A stretch of DNA of 64,000 nt from Affinundibacterium fentianense (GCF_018139545.1 NZ_JAGSPJ010000005.1:1-64000); one strand, 5' to 3'; numbered from the stretch's first letter, positions 38,583-48,585 are shown. A program made the numbers and translations. Notes: generated by a model from the letters alone, not told the origin.

Positions 38583-38951
38583 TTAAGGAAGGATTAACTT
38601 TGACACCGCTGCAAGCATTTGCGCGGGTTGAAATGGCTTGACTACCCAAGCTTTTGCGCCGGCGGCCTGGCCTTGGAGTTTCTTACCTTCTTGCGATTCA
38701 GTGGTGAGCATGATAATGGGTGTAAATTTGTACATAGGAAGTTTTTTCACTTCTTGTACAAAAGTAATACCATCCATAATGGGCATGTTGACGTCGGAAA
38801 TGATTAGGTGAACTTTCTGGCCTTTTAGCTTGCTGAGTGCGTCCTGACCGTCTACACCTTCGATGACGGTGTATCCTGCGCCGCGCAGAGCCAAACCGAC
38901 GACTTGTCGGACTGATGCGGAATCATCCACAACCATGACTGTTTTTGACAT
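38583..38951 (-). CDS. cheY: CheY-type response regulator of the chemotaxis operon
   Basis: A 122-residue single receiver domain. The acidic pair is in VMVVDDSASVRQ, the phosphoacceptor Asp in HLIISDVNMPIMDGITF near 53, the Thr in PIIMLTTESQEG and the Lys in AKAWVVKPFQPAQML. Its place in the operon suggests that it is a CheA target, either the motor-binding CheY or a phosphate sink. No cheZ is present. Confidence 0.92.
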   Translation of the reverse strand: MSKTVMVVDDSASVRQVVGLALRGAGYTVIEGVDGQDALSKLKGQKVHLIISDVNMPIMDGITFVQEVKKLPMYKFTPIIMLTTESQEGKKLQGQAAGAKAWVVKPFQPAQMLAAVSKLILP

Positions 38952-38993
38952 GTTTTACCTCAATTAATAACGTTTAATACATCGACCAAAAAT

Positions 38994-40178
38994 TTAAAAG
39001 AAAGTGATATCGGACTCGGGCTCTTGATGTTGTGGAGTCGTTCCGCCTGCTCGTGATTGTGCTTGATTGATATGTTGATCATTCATTGTGTAGTACTGCT
39101 CTAATTCGTTCAGCCATTCAGCGGTTGAAGGAATACCTTGTTGTTGATTGATGATGGATAATAATTTTCCAATATCGCGATCAAGTACGTTGAGCATTTG
39201 GCTGACTCGATCTTGATACTGCAAGGTCACGAGCAAATTCTCCACCTCATTTCGAATCACTTCGCCTTGACTGCGCATCACTTCCGCCGCATTCCCCAAA
39301 CTCTCTACATGTCCTAAAACAGCTTTAACGACATTCCCTGAGCGGAACAGGATTTCTCTGTCCTGGTCGTTGGCTTTTCTTGCTGATTTTAAAGTTTCTT
39401 TTACCACGCTAGTGATTTCATTGACTCGACCGGTGATTGTTTGACCGGTTTCCGATGAGATCAAGGACAAGCGGCGAACTTCACCTGCAACCACAGCGAA
39501 ACCCCGTCCGTGCACACCGGCACGCGCAGCTTCAATCGATGCATTGATCGCTAAGAGATTGGTTTGTGCTGCAATTGTACCCACACTATGTGCCATATCT
39601 TTAAGGTCAGCTGTGGAAGCCGCTAGCCCTGCAATTGCCTCCAAAAGATCATTTTTATTATTGATCATGGTGTCAAGATGTTCAATAACGGGCTGCAGTT
39701 CATCGCGGCACAATTTGAGCAAGTGCATGGTTGCGGTGTGGCTGGCTGATTCTTGATTGTCATACTGCGCGCCAAATCCTGCCGCGTCAAATTGCTCAAT
39801 AATTGAGCTAAAACTGTGAATCAGTTCAGCAACTGCATCCTCGGTCTTATCTTTAACAGAGACGACATGGTTCTGCCAAACGGGAAGCACGCCCTGAAAA
39901 AAATCGGTCTCTTGTTGATTGGGTGTGTAGCGAGTCACGACAATTTCTTTAACGGTCTCGCTCGTGCTGGATTTTGAAGTGTCCTGTTCTGGGATAGTAA
40001 ATTTTTTCCAAGCCCAAGCGCTTCCAATGACGCCGATCAATGAGATGAGTTCTAGCGGGCCAGGTTTGGAAAAAAGAGGCAACACCGCGAATATCCCAAG
40101 CAAAATTGGCAAAATCAATGCGATATTGACCGCCCCTTTATTGCGAAGATTAGTCAGTGAGTGAATTACTAAATGCAT
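38994..40178 (-). CDS. Methyl-accepting chemotaxis-type protein with short membrane hairpin
   Basis: A receptor-like protein with two closely spaced membrane segments ([21 protein letters not shown] and [14 protein letters not shown]) and practically no periplasmic domain, so it likely senses an internal or membrane signal. The signalling tip differs from the other two receptors ([20 protein letters not shown], split [17 protein letters not shown]). The C-terminal part has [20 protein letters not shown] and ends in SDITFF, without the KFERF tail. I prefer ATG 40178 (MHLVIHSL); ATG 40220 is an in-frame alternative. It is the first gene of the chemotaxis operon. Confidence 0.88.
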   Translation of the reverse strand: MHLVIHSLTNLRNKGAVNIALILPILLGIFAVLPLFSKPGPLELISLIGVIGSAWAWKKFTIPEQDTSKSSTSETVKEIVVTRYTPNQQETDFFQGVLPVWQNHVVSVKDKTEDAVAELIHSFSSIIEQFDAAGFGAQYDNQESASHTATMHLLKLCRDELQPVIEHLDTMINNKNDLLEAIAGLAASTADLKDMAHSVGTIAAQTNLLAINASIEAARAGVHGRGFAVVAGEVRRLSLISSETGQTITGRVNEITSVVKETLKSARKANDQDREILFRSGNVVKAVLGHVESLGNAAEVMRSQGEVIRNEVENLLVTLQYQDRVSQMLNVLDRDIGKLLSIINQQQGIPSTAEWLNELEQYYTMNDQHINQAQSRAGGTTPQHQEPESDITFF

Positions 40179-40220
40179 GTCAGAGTCTGAAAAATTGTAA
40201 ATAGAAATGCAGCGCATCAT

Positions 40221-40608
40221 TGTGCTTCGATGTGCTGTACAACATTTAGCTGCTTTGAAAATAGAACACTATCGCATTCAGTCAGAAAGTCGTAGTATGT
40301 GTTGCTCTGTGGATATAGCTTAGCATGCTTCCAAAAAGACTTGTTGTATTATTCAATATGGGTGTTGTAGTTTGTTTAGTCTACATTTCTAAGAGGGGCT
40401 TGCTGCTCAAGGAGGCCCTGAATCATTTGATACAGATCAAAAAAAACGCAAGCTGAATTACAAAATCTTGTTAGATCGGGATGTTTTTAATCGATTCGGA
40501 TTTATTCATGGCAACATCTTAGCTTGCGTGTTTGAATGAATTGCACATCGGTTGCATTGAGAATAATAGTTCGCCTTAGTTTGTCTGAGCGAAGCGGGGG
40601 AGAGTTGA
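40221..40608. other. Divergent intergenic region upstream of the chemotaxis operon
   Basis: A 388-base stretch between divergent genes, holding the promoters of the chemotaxis operon and of the receiver gene. The only structure I see is the inverted pair ACGCAAGCT (about 40446-40454) and AGCTTGCGT (about 40521-40529), separated by 66 bases. No gene is supported. Confidence 0.35.
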
Positions 40609-41022
40609 ATGAGTGAGCAGGCAGCACTAAAAGTTTTAATTGTGGATGATTACGATATGACGCGGACGCTGCTGAAGATCATCTTGCGCGGGCAACGTTT
40701 TGAAATCGTGGGTGAAGCGGTTGACGGCGAGGAAGGGGTCGCCATGTGCACAAACTTGCAGCCGGATATCGTTTTGCTTGATGTGGTGATGCCGAAGTTG
40801 AATGGACTAGAAGCACTCGCAAAAATCAAGTCGATGGCAAGGCAACCCATGGTTTTAATGGTGTCCGGTGCGGAAGAGAGCGGTGTTGTAGAACAAGCAG
40901 TTCGTTTGGGCGCCAGCGGATATATTCTTAAGCCGTTCAATACAGCGAGTGTGATTGAAACCATGAACCAAGCTCGTGACACATTTATTTTAAGGAATGC
41001 AGCTGAAATTAAACGCCATTAA
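40609..41022 (+). CDS. Single-domain response regulator (CheY-like)
   Basis: A 137-residue receiver domain: IVDDYDMTRTLLK, phosphoacceptor Asp in DIVLLDVVMPKLNGLEAL near 60, VLMVSGAEESG, and the Lys in SGYILKPFNTASV. It is monocistronic and divergent from the chemotaxis operon. The start ATG follows a purine-rich GGGGGAGAG. It could be a second CheY, but nothing proves its partner. Confidence 0.88.
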   Translation: MSEQAALKVLIVDDYDMTRTLLKIILRGQRFEIVGEAVDGEEGVAMCTNLQPDIVLLDVVMPKLNGLEALAKIKSMARQPMVLMVSGAEESGVVEQAVRLGASGYILKPFNTASVIETMNQARDTFILRNAAEIKRH

Positions 41023-41163
41023 GTTTGGCATTACCTAGCTAGGTTCAATAGGGTGTCTTGAGTGCTAAATTGAAGAGGGGAGTCCTTCCAAAGGAGGTCT
41101 CGACATAAATTGAGCTTGGATAAGTATTGGTAAGAACGTTTTTTGGTTGTTGGGTATTTGCGC

Positions 41164-41634
41164 TTAGACTCCCCCAAGGTAGTCATGTTGGCGCCACGCT
41201 TCGTAGACAACAATTGCAACGGTATTCGATAAATTTAAACTTCGATTGTCTGGTCGCATTGGCAGGCGTATTCGTTGTGACACAGGGAATGATTCTCGTA
41301 ATTGTGACGCTAGCCCACGTGTTTCGGCTCCGAAAACAAAGAAGTCACCGGCTTGAAATGCAGTTTTTGCGAAGCTGGTTGATCCATGGGTAGTCATCGC
41401 GAATAAGCGGTCGAGAGGAGGTTGTTCACTCGTAAGAAACGCTTCCCAGCTTTTGTGAACCTTCATCTTTGCATACTCGTGATAATCCAGGCCTGCTCGT
41501 TTTAATTTGCTATCTTCTAAAGGAAATCCGAGCGGCTCTATTAGGTGTAGCTGGGCCCCAGTATTGGCACACAAGCGAATGATGTTCCCTGTGTTGGGTG
41601 GAATTTCTGGCTCAACTAAGACTACATTAAACAA
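41164..41634 (-). CDS. trmL: tRNA (cytidine(34)-2'-O)-methyltransferase
   Basis: A 156-residue SPOUT methyltransferase modifying the wobble ribose of certain tRNAs. The family features are VLVEPEIPPNTGNIIRLCANTG at the N-terminus and the knot segments FVFGAETRGL and IRLPMRPDNRSLNLSNTVAIVVYEAWRQ. The length fits TrmL (about 157 residues). Confidence 0.94.
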   Translation of the reverse strand: MFNVVLVEPEIPPNTGNIIRLCANTGAQLHLIEPLGFPLEDSKLKRAGLDYHEYAKMKVHKSWEAFLTSEQPPLDRLFAMTTHGSTSFAKTAFQAGDFFVFGAETRGLASQLRESFPVSQRIRLPMRPDNRSLNLSNTVAIVVYEAWRQHDYLGGV

Positions 41635-41824
41635 AATGATTCCTTTAGATAAATCGAAAGTGGAATGATAGCGTAAAGCTTGAGATTGCGGTTTGGACTA
41701 GCGAGGTGTGAAACGATTGTACGACCATTCTTCCCTCTTTGATTTTATTTTTATCTCAGTTGTTAATGAAGCCATTGTGCACATTGACACTGATTTAGAG
41801 CGAGCAATCATTTGCCGCATATTT

Positions 41825-42559
41825 TTAGCGCCAGACAGTGCGCGCAAAGATAAAATTGGTGACTGTGGCTGCGCCGTGCCGCTTTAGAAGGCCGGCGATT
41901 TCATTTAGCGTTGTTCCCGTTGTTATCACATCATCGACGAGGCCAATGTGCCGCCCTTCGATTTGAGCTTGTTCCGCTGGATTGATTACGAAGGCGCCTC
42001 GGACATTATGGACTCGTTGCTCGGGATGTAAGCTACTTTGCTGTTCCGTATCCCTTGCTCGCCAAACTAGATCTGGGCAGATTGGCAATTCTAATGCTTG
42101 CGCTAAAGGTCGAGCCATTTCCATTGATTGATTAAAGCCTCGCGTACACAAGCGCTGTCGGCTCAAAGGCACTGGGCAAAGTAAGTCTGGCCAGATCTGA
42201 TCCTGTTGTTGCAATGGTTGAATTCGGCTCGCAAGTTGTTCCGCGATGATGCGAGCATACCGGAGATTTTTACCGAACTTTAGCCCAAGAACAAGACTGT
42301 CTACTTGTGCTAAATAGTTCGTGCAAACGATAGTGCGGTCAAATTTGGGTCGGGTGAGTAAACACTGTCCACAAACACGAGCAAATGAGTCTTCCAACGG
42401 GATGGCACATTGCCGGCAGCGGTTGACTGCGTTTCGAAAGTAGTCGTGTTGGCAAGCTTCGCATATCCCTTTTGGTGAAGTTAAACCACAAATCGCGCAA
42501 TGCTCAGGCAGGAGTAAGTCCAGTAAACGCTTCGAAGTAACCGAGAAAATGCGTCGCAT
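41825..42559 (-). CDS. comF: ComF family protein
   Basis: A 244-residue protein with an N-terminal Cys4-type zinc segment (CAICGLTSPKGICEAC, CRQCAIPL, CGQCLLTRP) and a C-terminal phosphoribosyltransferase domain with the PRPP loop GLVDDVITTGTTLNEIA. Relatives (ComF, GntX) act in DNA uptake or in use of DNA as a nutrient, with an uncertain enzymatic role. It is divergent from the bioC-like gene, an arrangement I recall from other Burkholderiales. Confidence 0.9.
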   Translation of the reverse strand: MRRIFSVTSKRLLDLLLPEHCAICGLTSPKGICEACQHDYFRNAVNRCRQCAIPLEDSFARVCGQCLLTRPKFDRTIVCTNYLAQVDSLVLGLKFGKNLRYARIIAEQLASRIQPLQQQDQIWPDLLCPVPLSRQRLCTRGFNQSMEMARPLAQALELPICPDLVWRARDTEQQSSLHPEQRVHNVRGAFVINPAEQAQIEGRHIGLVDDVITTGTTLNEIAGLLKRHGAATVTNFIFARTVWR

Positions 42560-42690
42560 TGTTTGTCCGAGAGATCGCCAGGTTTGCTGCCGTCATTGAA
42601 AATTCGCGTGTCGCGTGTAAACTGCGACGCTTGAACCCAATAAAGGTTTGACAATTTTGTCTAGTTATTTAATCACTAAAATCTACTATT

Positions 42691-43626
42691 ATGTTGAGTG
42701 CCCCTATCGATATGTTGCAAGTCCGTCGTTTGTTTGCAACGCCTAAAAGACTTGTCGAGGCGCAATTTTTACGAAGAGAAGTTGCTCAGCGCATGGCGGA
42801 GAAGCTCGATCTTGTAAATATTTATCCGCGTCGAGTTTTGGATGCCGGTTGTGGATCAGGTGAAGATCTTCTGCGTTTGGCAGAGCGTTATCCGCAGGCA
42901 GATCAAATAGGTATCGACGCGTCTTTGATGCAACTGCATGAACTGCGTCATCATGCAAAATCTGTGGCTGATATAACGGGAATTGGGGGGCGCTTACGCC
43001 ACTTATTGAAACCCTTGATTGGCCAGTCCCACGGTGCAGCAAATTCTGTACAGCTAATTCAGGGCAATTTCGCGCAATTGCCATTTGCAACTAACAGTGT
43101 CGATATCGTTTGGTCAAATTTGGCACTTCATTGGCACCCGCAACCCGATCTAGTCTTGCAAGAATGGTTTCGGGTAATTGCGCGGGAGGGCTTGGTCATG
43201 TTTTCCTCTTTTGGACCCGATACCTTCATTGAACTTAAGCGAGCCTTTCAAACGGTTGACATGTATCCTCATTGCTTACCTTTTGTCGATATGCATGATT
43301 TTGGTGATATGTTGGTCTCTGCAGGGTTTGCGACACCTGTAATGGATGTAGAACGCATTACATTGAAATACCAAAACGTCGAAAAATTACTAGCGGACGT
43401 TCGCGCATTGGGTGGCAATCCGTTGCAAGATCGACGTCGTGGCTTGCTTGGAAAAGGCGCTTATGCGAAATTGTCCTCCGCATTAGAGATGCTTAGGACA
43501 GCGGACGGACTGATCCCGCTTTCGATTGAAGTTGTTTTTGGCCATGCATTCAAACCCGTGCCAACAAAACTTGCAACAGGGGAATCGATTATTCGATTTG
43601 ATCCGTCGATTCGAAAAGCAAATTGA
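42691..43626 (+). CDS. bioC: BioC-like SAM-dependent methyltransferase
   Basis: A 311-residue class I methyltransferase. The SAM loop is VLDAGCGSGEDLLRLAER near 48-65, with GIDAS, the post-I motif DIVWSNLALHWHPQPDLVL, and the BioC-type segments GLVMFSSFGPDTFIELKRAFQ and LPFVDMHDFGDMLVSAGF. BioC methylates malonyl-ACP to start biotin synthesis. An insert of about 25 residues (GIGGRLRHLLKPLIGQSHGAANS) separates motifs I and II. No other bio gene is in the window, so the precise function is probable rather than certain. Confidence 0.82.
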   Translation: MLSAPIDMLQVRRLFATPKRLVEAQFLRREVAQRMAEKLDLVNIYPRRVLDAGCGSGEDLLRLAERYPQADQIGIDASLMQLHELRHHAKSVADITGIGGRLRHLLKPLIGQSHGAANSVQLIQGNFAQLPFATNSVDIVWSNLALHWHPQPDLVLQEWFRVIAREGLVMFSSFGPDTFIELKRAFQTVDMYPHCLPFVDMHDFGDMLVSAGFATPVMDVERITLKYQNVEKLLADVRALGGNPLQDRRRGLLGKGAYAKLSSALEMLRTADGLIPLSIEVVFGHAFKPVPTKLATGESIIRFDPSIRKAN

Positions 43627-43726
43627 ATCCCAATTTGTTGACCAAAGAAAACACTTTTCGCTCAATTTGTCTAGCAAAAATCTTGCCTGTCAATATGATT
43701 TTGCTTAAGCGAACCGTGATTTCTTC

Positions 43727-43756
43727 TTGATATAGCTCAGCTTTACGCTTTATACT
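43727..43756 (+). promoter_or_regulatory. Candidate sigma-70 promoter of the cytochrome oxidase operon
   Basis: TTGATA (43727-43732) and TATACT (43751-43756) are separated by 18 bases, about 75 bases upstream of the ctaC start. Both hexamers are close to consensus. Confidence 0.55.
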
Positions 43757-43832
43757 CTCGCAGTTGTGGGAATTGTCAGTGTTACCCTTTGGCAATTTCT
43801 GTTGAAAATTCTAATAGGTTTTTGGGGAAATC

Positions 43833-45023
43833 ATGAAACATGCTATGCGATTAAAGTCGAGAACGCTTGGCGCCTCTTTGGTGCTGGGTACGTCGCTTTT
43901 GGCTGCTGGGATGCCAGCTTGGGCCGTTAAAGATAGCCCAGGTGGTCCTGCCGTCAAGCAGTTAAACCTGCAAACACCCGTGACGCAAATCGCGGAGCAA
44001 ATCTACTCCATTCACAACCTCATGTTGTATATCTGCTTGGCAATTTTTGTCGCAGTGTTCGGGGTGATGTTTTATTCAATTCTGAAACACAGAAAATCGT
44101 TGGGACATAAGCCTGCGACCTTTCATGAAAGCGTTACAGTTGAAATTCTTTGGACGATCGTGCCTTTCTTCATCGTGATTGGTATGGCATTGCCTGCAAC
44201 AAAGACTGTTGTCGCGATGAAAGATACCTCGAATGCGGATATCACGATCAAAGCAACAGGGATGCAATGGAAGTGGGGTTATGACTACCTGAAAGGCGAA
44301 GGAGAGGGTATCTCTTTCTTGTCGACTTTGGCGACACCTCGCACGCAAGTTGGCGCTCCAGGTCAAGTTCCGACAGAAGCGCGTAGCGTTAATTACTTGT
44401 TGGAAGTAGACAATGAAGTTGTTGTTCCAGTGAACAAAAAAATTCGGATTATCACCACGGCAAATGATGTGATCCACGGCTGGACGATCCCAGCCTTTGG
44501 CGTGAAACAAGATGCGATCCCAGGTTTTGTACGTGATACATGGTTTAAAGCAGAAAAAATCGGCACGTATCGCGGCCAATGTGTTGAATTGTGCGGTAAA
44601 GAACATGCTTTCATGCCTATCGTGGTGCGAGTGGTCTCCGATGCAGACTACACTGCGTGGGTCGACGCGAAGAAGAAAGAAATGGCGGCAAAAGCCGATG
44701 ATCCAACTAAAGTTTGGACAGTCGATGAGTTAAAACAACGTGGTGAAGCAGTTTATGCTGCTAACTGTGTCGCTTGTCATCAAGCAACTGGTAAAGGAGT
44801 GCCAGGCGCATTCCCAGCATTGGACGGTTCAGCAGTTGTGACCGGTCCAAAGGCTGGTCAAGTTGATATCCTGTTGAACGGTGTTCGTGGTATGCCAGCT
44901 TGGAAAGCGACATTGTCTGATACAGAAATTGCTGCGGTAATTACTTATACCCGTAATAGCTGGTCGAATAAGTCTGCAGAAAATATCGTCCAGCCAGCCG
45001 AAGTTTTGGCTGCGCGTAAGTAA
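43833..45023 (+). CDS. ctaC: Cytochrome c oxidase subunit II with fused cytochrome c domain
   Basis: A 396-residue subunit carrying the CuA centre and a C-terminal heme c. It has a signal peptide, two membrane helices (about 65-85 and 110-130), and the CuA ligands in [20 protein letters not shown]. The extra cytochrome domain starts near 300 with [18 protein letters not shown] (CxxCH) and an axial Met in VRGMPAW. It receives electrons from cytochrome c and passes them to subunit I. First gene of the locus. Confidence 0.96.
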   Translation: MKHAMRLKSRTLGASLVLGTSLLAAGMPAWAVKDSPGGPAVKQLNLQTPVTQIAEQIYSIHNLMLYICLAIFVAVFGVMFYSILKHRKSLGHKPATFHESVTVEILWTIVPFFIVIGMALPATKTVVAMKDTSNADITIKATGMQWKWGYDYLKGEGEGISFLSTLATPRTQVGAPGQVPTEARSVNYLLEVDNEVVVPVNKKIRIITTANDVIHGWTIPAFGVKQDAIPGFVRDTWFKAEKIGTYRGQCVELCGKEHAFMPIVVRVVSDADYTAWVDAKKKEMAAKADDPTKVWTVDELKQRGEAVYAANCVACHQATGKGVPGAFPALDGSAVVTGPKAGQVDILLNGVRGMPAWKATLSDTEIAAVITYTRNSWSNKSAENIVQPAEVLAARK

Positions 45024-45040
45024 TTGAACAGGAGATAGAG

Positions 45041-46642
45041 ATGAGTAATACAGTAGCTGATCACGCACACGATCACTCACACGGTCATGATGACCACCAC
45101 GACCATCCGCACGGCTGGCGTCGATATTTGTTTGCGACCAACCATAAAGACATCGGTAACTTGTATTTGTGGTTCGCATTCACCATGCTGATGGCTGGTG
45201 GTGTGATGGCCTTGTTGATTCGTAGTGAGTTGTTCCAACCTGGTTTGCAATTGATGCAGCCAGAGTTCTTCAATCAGTTGACGACCATGCACGGTTTAGT
45301 TATGGTTTTCGGTGCGATCATGCCGGCCTTCGTTGGCTTTGCTAACTGGATGATTCCTTTGCAAATCGGCGCGTCTGATATGGCGTTCGCCCGTATGAAT
45401 AACTTTTCATTCTGGTTAATGCCTCCAGCAGCCATCTTGTTGATGGCTTCTTTCTGGGTGCCAGGCGGCGCGACTGCAGCTGGTTGGACTTTGTACGCTC
45501 CATTGTCGACACAAATGGGGCCAGGTATGGACATGGCGATTTTCGCTGTGCATATCATGGGTGCTTCTTCCATCATGGGTTCGATCAATATCATCACAAC
45601 CATCTTGAACATGCGCGCTCCTGGCATGACTTTGATGAAGATGCCAATGTTCTGCTGGACATGGTTGATCACAGCATACTTGTTGATCGCAGTGATGCCA
45701 GTGTTGGCAGGTGCGATCACGATGACTTTGACAGATCGTCATTTCGGTACCTCGTTCTTTAACGCTGCTGGCGGCGGTGATCCAGTTATGTACCAACACA
45801 TTTTCTGGTTCTTCGGACATCCAGAGGTGTACATTATGATTTTGCCAGCGTTCGGCATCATTTCTCAGATTGTTCCAGCGTTTGCTCGTAAACCTTTGTT
45901 CGGTTATGCCTCAATGGTGTATGCGACTGCTTCCATTGCGATTTTGTCTTTCATCGTTTGGGCGCATCACATGTTCACGACTGGTATGCCGGTGACAGCA
46001 CAATTGTTCTTCATGTATGCAACGATGTTGATTTCTATCCCAACTGGTGTGAAAGTTTTCAACTGGGTTGCAACGATGTGGAAAGGTTCGATGACGTTTG
46101 AAACACCGATGTTATTTGCCGTTGGTTTTATTTTCGTGTTCACGATGGGTGGATTTACTGGTTTGATTTTGGCTGTGACGCCGATTGACATCCAGTTACA
46201 AGATACTTACTACGTTGTTGCGCATTTCCATTATGTTTTGGTTGCCGGATCCTTGTTTGCTTTGTTCGCTGGTTTCTACTACTGGGGTCCAAAATGGACT
46301 GGTTTCATGTACAACGAAACGCGCGGCAAGATTCACTTCTGGTTGTCGTTGATTTTCTTTAACATCACATTCTTCCCCATGCATTTCTTGGGACTGGCTG
46401 GTATGCCACGCCGCTATGCTGACTACCCAGCGCAGTTTGCCGATTTCAATATGATTGCTTCATTCGGCGCTTTTGGTTTCGGTTTGATGCAGGTTTACTT
46501 CATGTTGTTCGTGGTCATTCCATCGATCAAAGGCGGTAAGCCAGCTGAAGCGAAACCATGGGAAGGTGCAGAGGGATTGGAGTGGACAGTACCAAGCCCA
46601 GCGCCATTCCATACATTTGAAGAGCCGCCTGAATTTAAATAA
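45041..46642 (+). CDS. ctaD: Cytochrome c oxidase subunit I
   Basis: A 533-residue, twelve-helix subunit with heme a, heme a3 and CuB. It has [17 protein letters not shown], the CuB-region [16 protein letters not shown] with the cross-linked His-Tyr, [11 protein letters not shown], and [17 protein letters not shown] with heme-binding His. The first 27 residues are unusually rich in His and Asp ([18 protein letters not shown]). It follows ctaC by 17 bases. Confidence 0.96.
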   Translation: MSNTVADHAHDHSHGHDDHHDHPHGWRRYLFATNHKDIGNLYLWFAFTMLMAGGVMALLIRSELFQPGLQLMQPEFFNQLTTMHGLVMVFGAIMPAFVGFANWMIPLQIGASDMAFARMNNFSFWLMPPAAILLMASFWVPGGATAAGWTLYAPLSTQMGPGMDMAIFAVHIMGASSIMGSINIITTILNMRAPGMTLMKMPMFCWTWLITAYLLIAVMPVLAGAITMTLTDRHFGTSFFNAAGGGDPVMYQHIFWFFGHPEVYIMILPAFGIISQIVPAFARKPLFGYASMVYATASIAILSFIVWAHHMFTTGMPVTAQLFFMYATMLISIPTGVKVFNWVATMWKGSMTFETPMLFAVGFIFVFTMGGFTGLILAVTPIDIQLQDTYYVVAHFHYVLVAGSLFALFAGFYYWGPKWTGFMYNETRGKIHFWLSLIFFNITFFPMHFLGLAGMPRRYADYPAQFADFNMIASFGAFGFGLMQVYFMLFVVIPSIKGGKPAEAKPWEGAEGLEWTVPSPAPFHTFEEPPEFK

Positions 46643-46650
46643 ATAGCTTG

Positions 46651-46670
46651 ACCCCGGCAAAAGCCGGGGT
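46651..46670 (+). other. Perfect 8-bp GC-rich hairpin inside the oxidase operon
   Basis: ACCCCGGC pairs with GCCGGGGT around an AAAA loop, nine bases after the ctaD stop. No T-run follows, so an intra-operon stabilising or attenuating hairpin is more likely than a full terminator. Confidence 0.6.
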
Positions 46671-46679
46671 GTCAAACAT

Positions 46680-46784
46680 ATGAAAAACCAAAAGAAAAGC
46701 AATCTAACAACAGCGCTGATTCTTGCTTCAGTTGTTGTGGTTTTTTTCATTGGCGTGTTTATTAAACAGTCTCTGTTGCGCTAG
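46680..46784 (+). CDS. Small cytochrome oxidase assembly-type membrane protein (34 aa)
   Basis: An ATG at 46680 opens a 34-codon frame: a basic N-terminus (MKNQKKSNL), one membrane helix (TALILASVVVVFFIGVFIK) and the tail QSLLR, ending at TAG 46784. It fills the gap between ctaD and ctaG and starts ten bases after the hairpin. The place, size and composition match the small cytochrome oxidase assembly proteins annotated in Burkholderiales. Function is by position only. Confidence 0.75.
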   Translation: MKNQKKSNLTTALILASVVVVFFIGVFIKQSLLR

Positions 46785-46802
46785 TGTGACCACGGAATCA
46801 GT

Positions 46803-47390
46803 ATGACTGAAGAAACAAAGCAGGATGTAGTTGAAGAACGGCAATGGATCCAGCACCACAATTTTTTGATGTTAAAAAAATTATTGGTGATTGCGGTTGT
46901 AATGTTTGGTTTTGGCTATGCGTTAATTCCGATTTACAAGCAGATTTGCGAAATCACTGGAGTTAATATTTTGACGCCAAAAGATATTTCGGCCGATGCT
47001 GTGGTGAATTCACAGGTCGACAAGAGTCGTTTGGTGACGGTAGAGTTTGATGCAAACACCCAAGGGCCTTGGCGATTTCGGCCCACGGTGTCAAGCCTGC
47101 AAGTGCATCCAGGTGAAATGGCCCAAGTGATTTATGAGGTTGTGAATAAGCAATCTTACAAGATGGATGCGCAAGCGATCCCAAGTTATGCACCGCAACA
47201 AGCTGCACCATTCTTCAAGAAGATGGAGTGTTTTTGTTTTAAGCAGCAAACCTTGGAAGCGAACGAAGCACGTCAGATGCCGGTCTCGTTTTTTATTGAT
47301 CCAGCACTGCCAAAAGAGGTAAAGACGATCACTCTGTCTTACACTTTTTTTGAAGTTGGATTAAAAGCAGAAACAAAGCCCGGAACCTGA
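46803..47390 (+). CDS. ctaG: Cytochrome c oxidase assembly protein CtaG (Cox11)
   Basis: A 195-residue copper chaperone for CuB of subunit I. One N-terminal membrane helix (LLVIAVVMFGFGYALIPIYKQIC) is followed by a periplasmic Ig-like domain with the copper motif MECFCFKQQTL near 140 and the family end segment PVSFFIDPALP...TITLSYTFFEV. Confidence 0.95.
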   Translation: MTEETKQDVVEERQWIQHHNFLMLKKLLVIAVVMFGFGYALIPIYKQICEITGVNILTPKDISADAVVNSQVDKSRLVTVEFDANTQGPWRFRPTVSSLQVHPGEMAQVIYEVVNKQSYKMDAQAIPSYAPQQAAPFFKKMECFCFKQQTLEANEARQMPVSFFIDPALPKEVKTITLSYTFFEVGLKAETKPGT

Positions 47391-47411
47391 AAGAATGAGA
47401 GTAAATAAGCC

Positions 47412-47627
47412 ATGGACGATTTGAAGCAAGCATCAAAACGCAAAGCCTCTTTTTTAGCAACGGTAAAAGCGGTATTGTGGTCGTTCTTGGGAATACGTAA
47501 AAAGAGTGGCTATGAAGAAGATGCTGCACAATTGAATCCAATTCATATCGTGATTGCCGGTTTGATCGGTGCAGGTATTTTCATTACGAGTCTAATATTG
47601 ATCGTAAAGCACGTCGTCGCAAAATAG
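47412..47627 (+). CDS. DUF2970 small membrane protein
   Basis: A 71-residue protein with TVKAVLWSFLGIRKKSGYEEDAAQLNPIHIVIAGLIGAGIFITSLILIV, the DUF2970 pattern with one C-terminal membrane helix. It lies between ctaG and ctaE as in related genomes. Its role in the oxidase is unknown. Confidence 0.88.
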   Translation: MDDLKQASKRKASFLATVKAVLWSFLGIRKKSGYEEDAAQLNPIHIVIAGLIGAGIFITSLILIVKHVVAK

Positions 47628-47673
47628 AATAAGTAGTTTACAACTGAGTTTAAAATTGTATCGGGAGATGGAA

Positions 47674-48534
47674 ATGAGTTCTCATAACGCTAATGCACCT
47701 TATTATTTCGTGCCAGGTCCTTCACAGTGGCCAGTTTTGGGTGGCATTACTTTATTGTTGACTATGCTCGGCGCGTCTGCCTGGGTAAATGGTGCAGCAT
47801 GGGGTGCCTACCTGAATTTTGCTGGCATATTGTTGACTTTGGTGGTTTTGTACAAGTGGTTTGGTGATGCGATTGCTGAATCAGAAGGTGGAAAATACAG
47901 TGCACGTATTGACACGTCATTTCGCTGGAGTATGAGTTGGTTTATCTTCTCTGAAGTGATGTTCTTTGGTGCATTCTTTGGTGCTTTGTTTTACGCCCGT
48001 AGTATCACGATGCCTTGGTTGGCGGATCTTGATCACAAAGTTCTCTGGCCTGACTTCGCAGGGCAGTGGGGCACGGTCGGTCCAGCAGGAACCGTTGAGG
48101 CGTTTAAAACCATGGGACCATTCCCTATCCCAACAATTAACACGGCGCTGCTCCTCGCATCGGGTGTGACATTGACGATTTCTCATCATGCCTTGCGTGA
48201 GGGCCAGCGTTCAAAAACTGCATTCTGGTTATTTGCAACAGTTTTGCTCGGCGCTATATTTATGGGCTTCCAAGCTTACGAGTACATGCACGCTTACAGC
48301 GAGTTGAATTTGAAATTGACTTCTGGTATCTACGGTTCAACTTTCTTTATGTTGACTGGGTTCCATGGATTCCATGTCACAATGGGCGCAATCATGTTAT
48401 CGGTTGTGTTATACCGAGTCATGAAAGGTCACTTTACACCAGAACAGCATTTCGCATTTGAAGGCGCCGCTTGGTATTGGCACTTTGTCGACGTGGTTTG
48501 GTTGGGCTTGTACGTTGTTGTGTACTGGTTGTAA
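47674..48534 (+). CDS. ctaE: Cytochrome c oxidase subunit III
   Basis: A 286-residue, seven-helix subunit. It shows YYFVPGPSQWPVLGG at the start, FRWSMSWFIFSEVMFFGAFFGALFYAR with the conserved Glu, GSTFFMLTGFHGFHVTMGAIML, and EGAAWYWHFVDVVWLGLYVVVYWL at the end. ATG 47674 follows GGGAG at 47663-47667; the open frame begins six codons earlier. Confidence 0.96.
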   Translation: MSSHNANAPYYFVPGPSQWPVLGGITLLLTMLGASAWVNGAAWGAYLNFAGILLTLVVLYKWFGDAIAESEGGKYSARIDTSFRWSMSWFIFSEVMFFGAFFGALFYARSITMPWLADLDHKVLWPDFAGQWGTVGPAGTVEAFKTMGPFPIPTINTALLLASGVTLTISHHALREGQRSKTAFWLFATVLLGAIFMGFQAYEYMHAYSELNLKLTSGIYGSTFFMLTGFHGFHVTMGAIMLSVVLYRVMKGHFTPEQHFAFEGAAWYWHFVDVVWLGLYVVVYWL

Positions 48535-48544
48535 TCTTTAGTTG

Positions 48545-48585
48545 AATAAACAAAAAGCCGCACGTTGTGCGGCTTTTTGTTTATT
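48545..48585 (+). terminator. Strong terminator after ctaE
   Basis: A perfect 19-bp stem (48545-48563 with 48567-48585, core AAAAAGCCGCAC/GTGCGGCTTTTT) closes over a GTT loop and ends in a T-rich arm. It is symmetric, so it may also stop transcription from the minus-strand gene that follows. Confidence 0.88.

Noticed and set aside
45274-45820. Long minus-strand frames opposite ctaD
   Set aside because: Antisense shadows of a highly conserved membrane protein gene.
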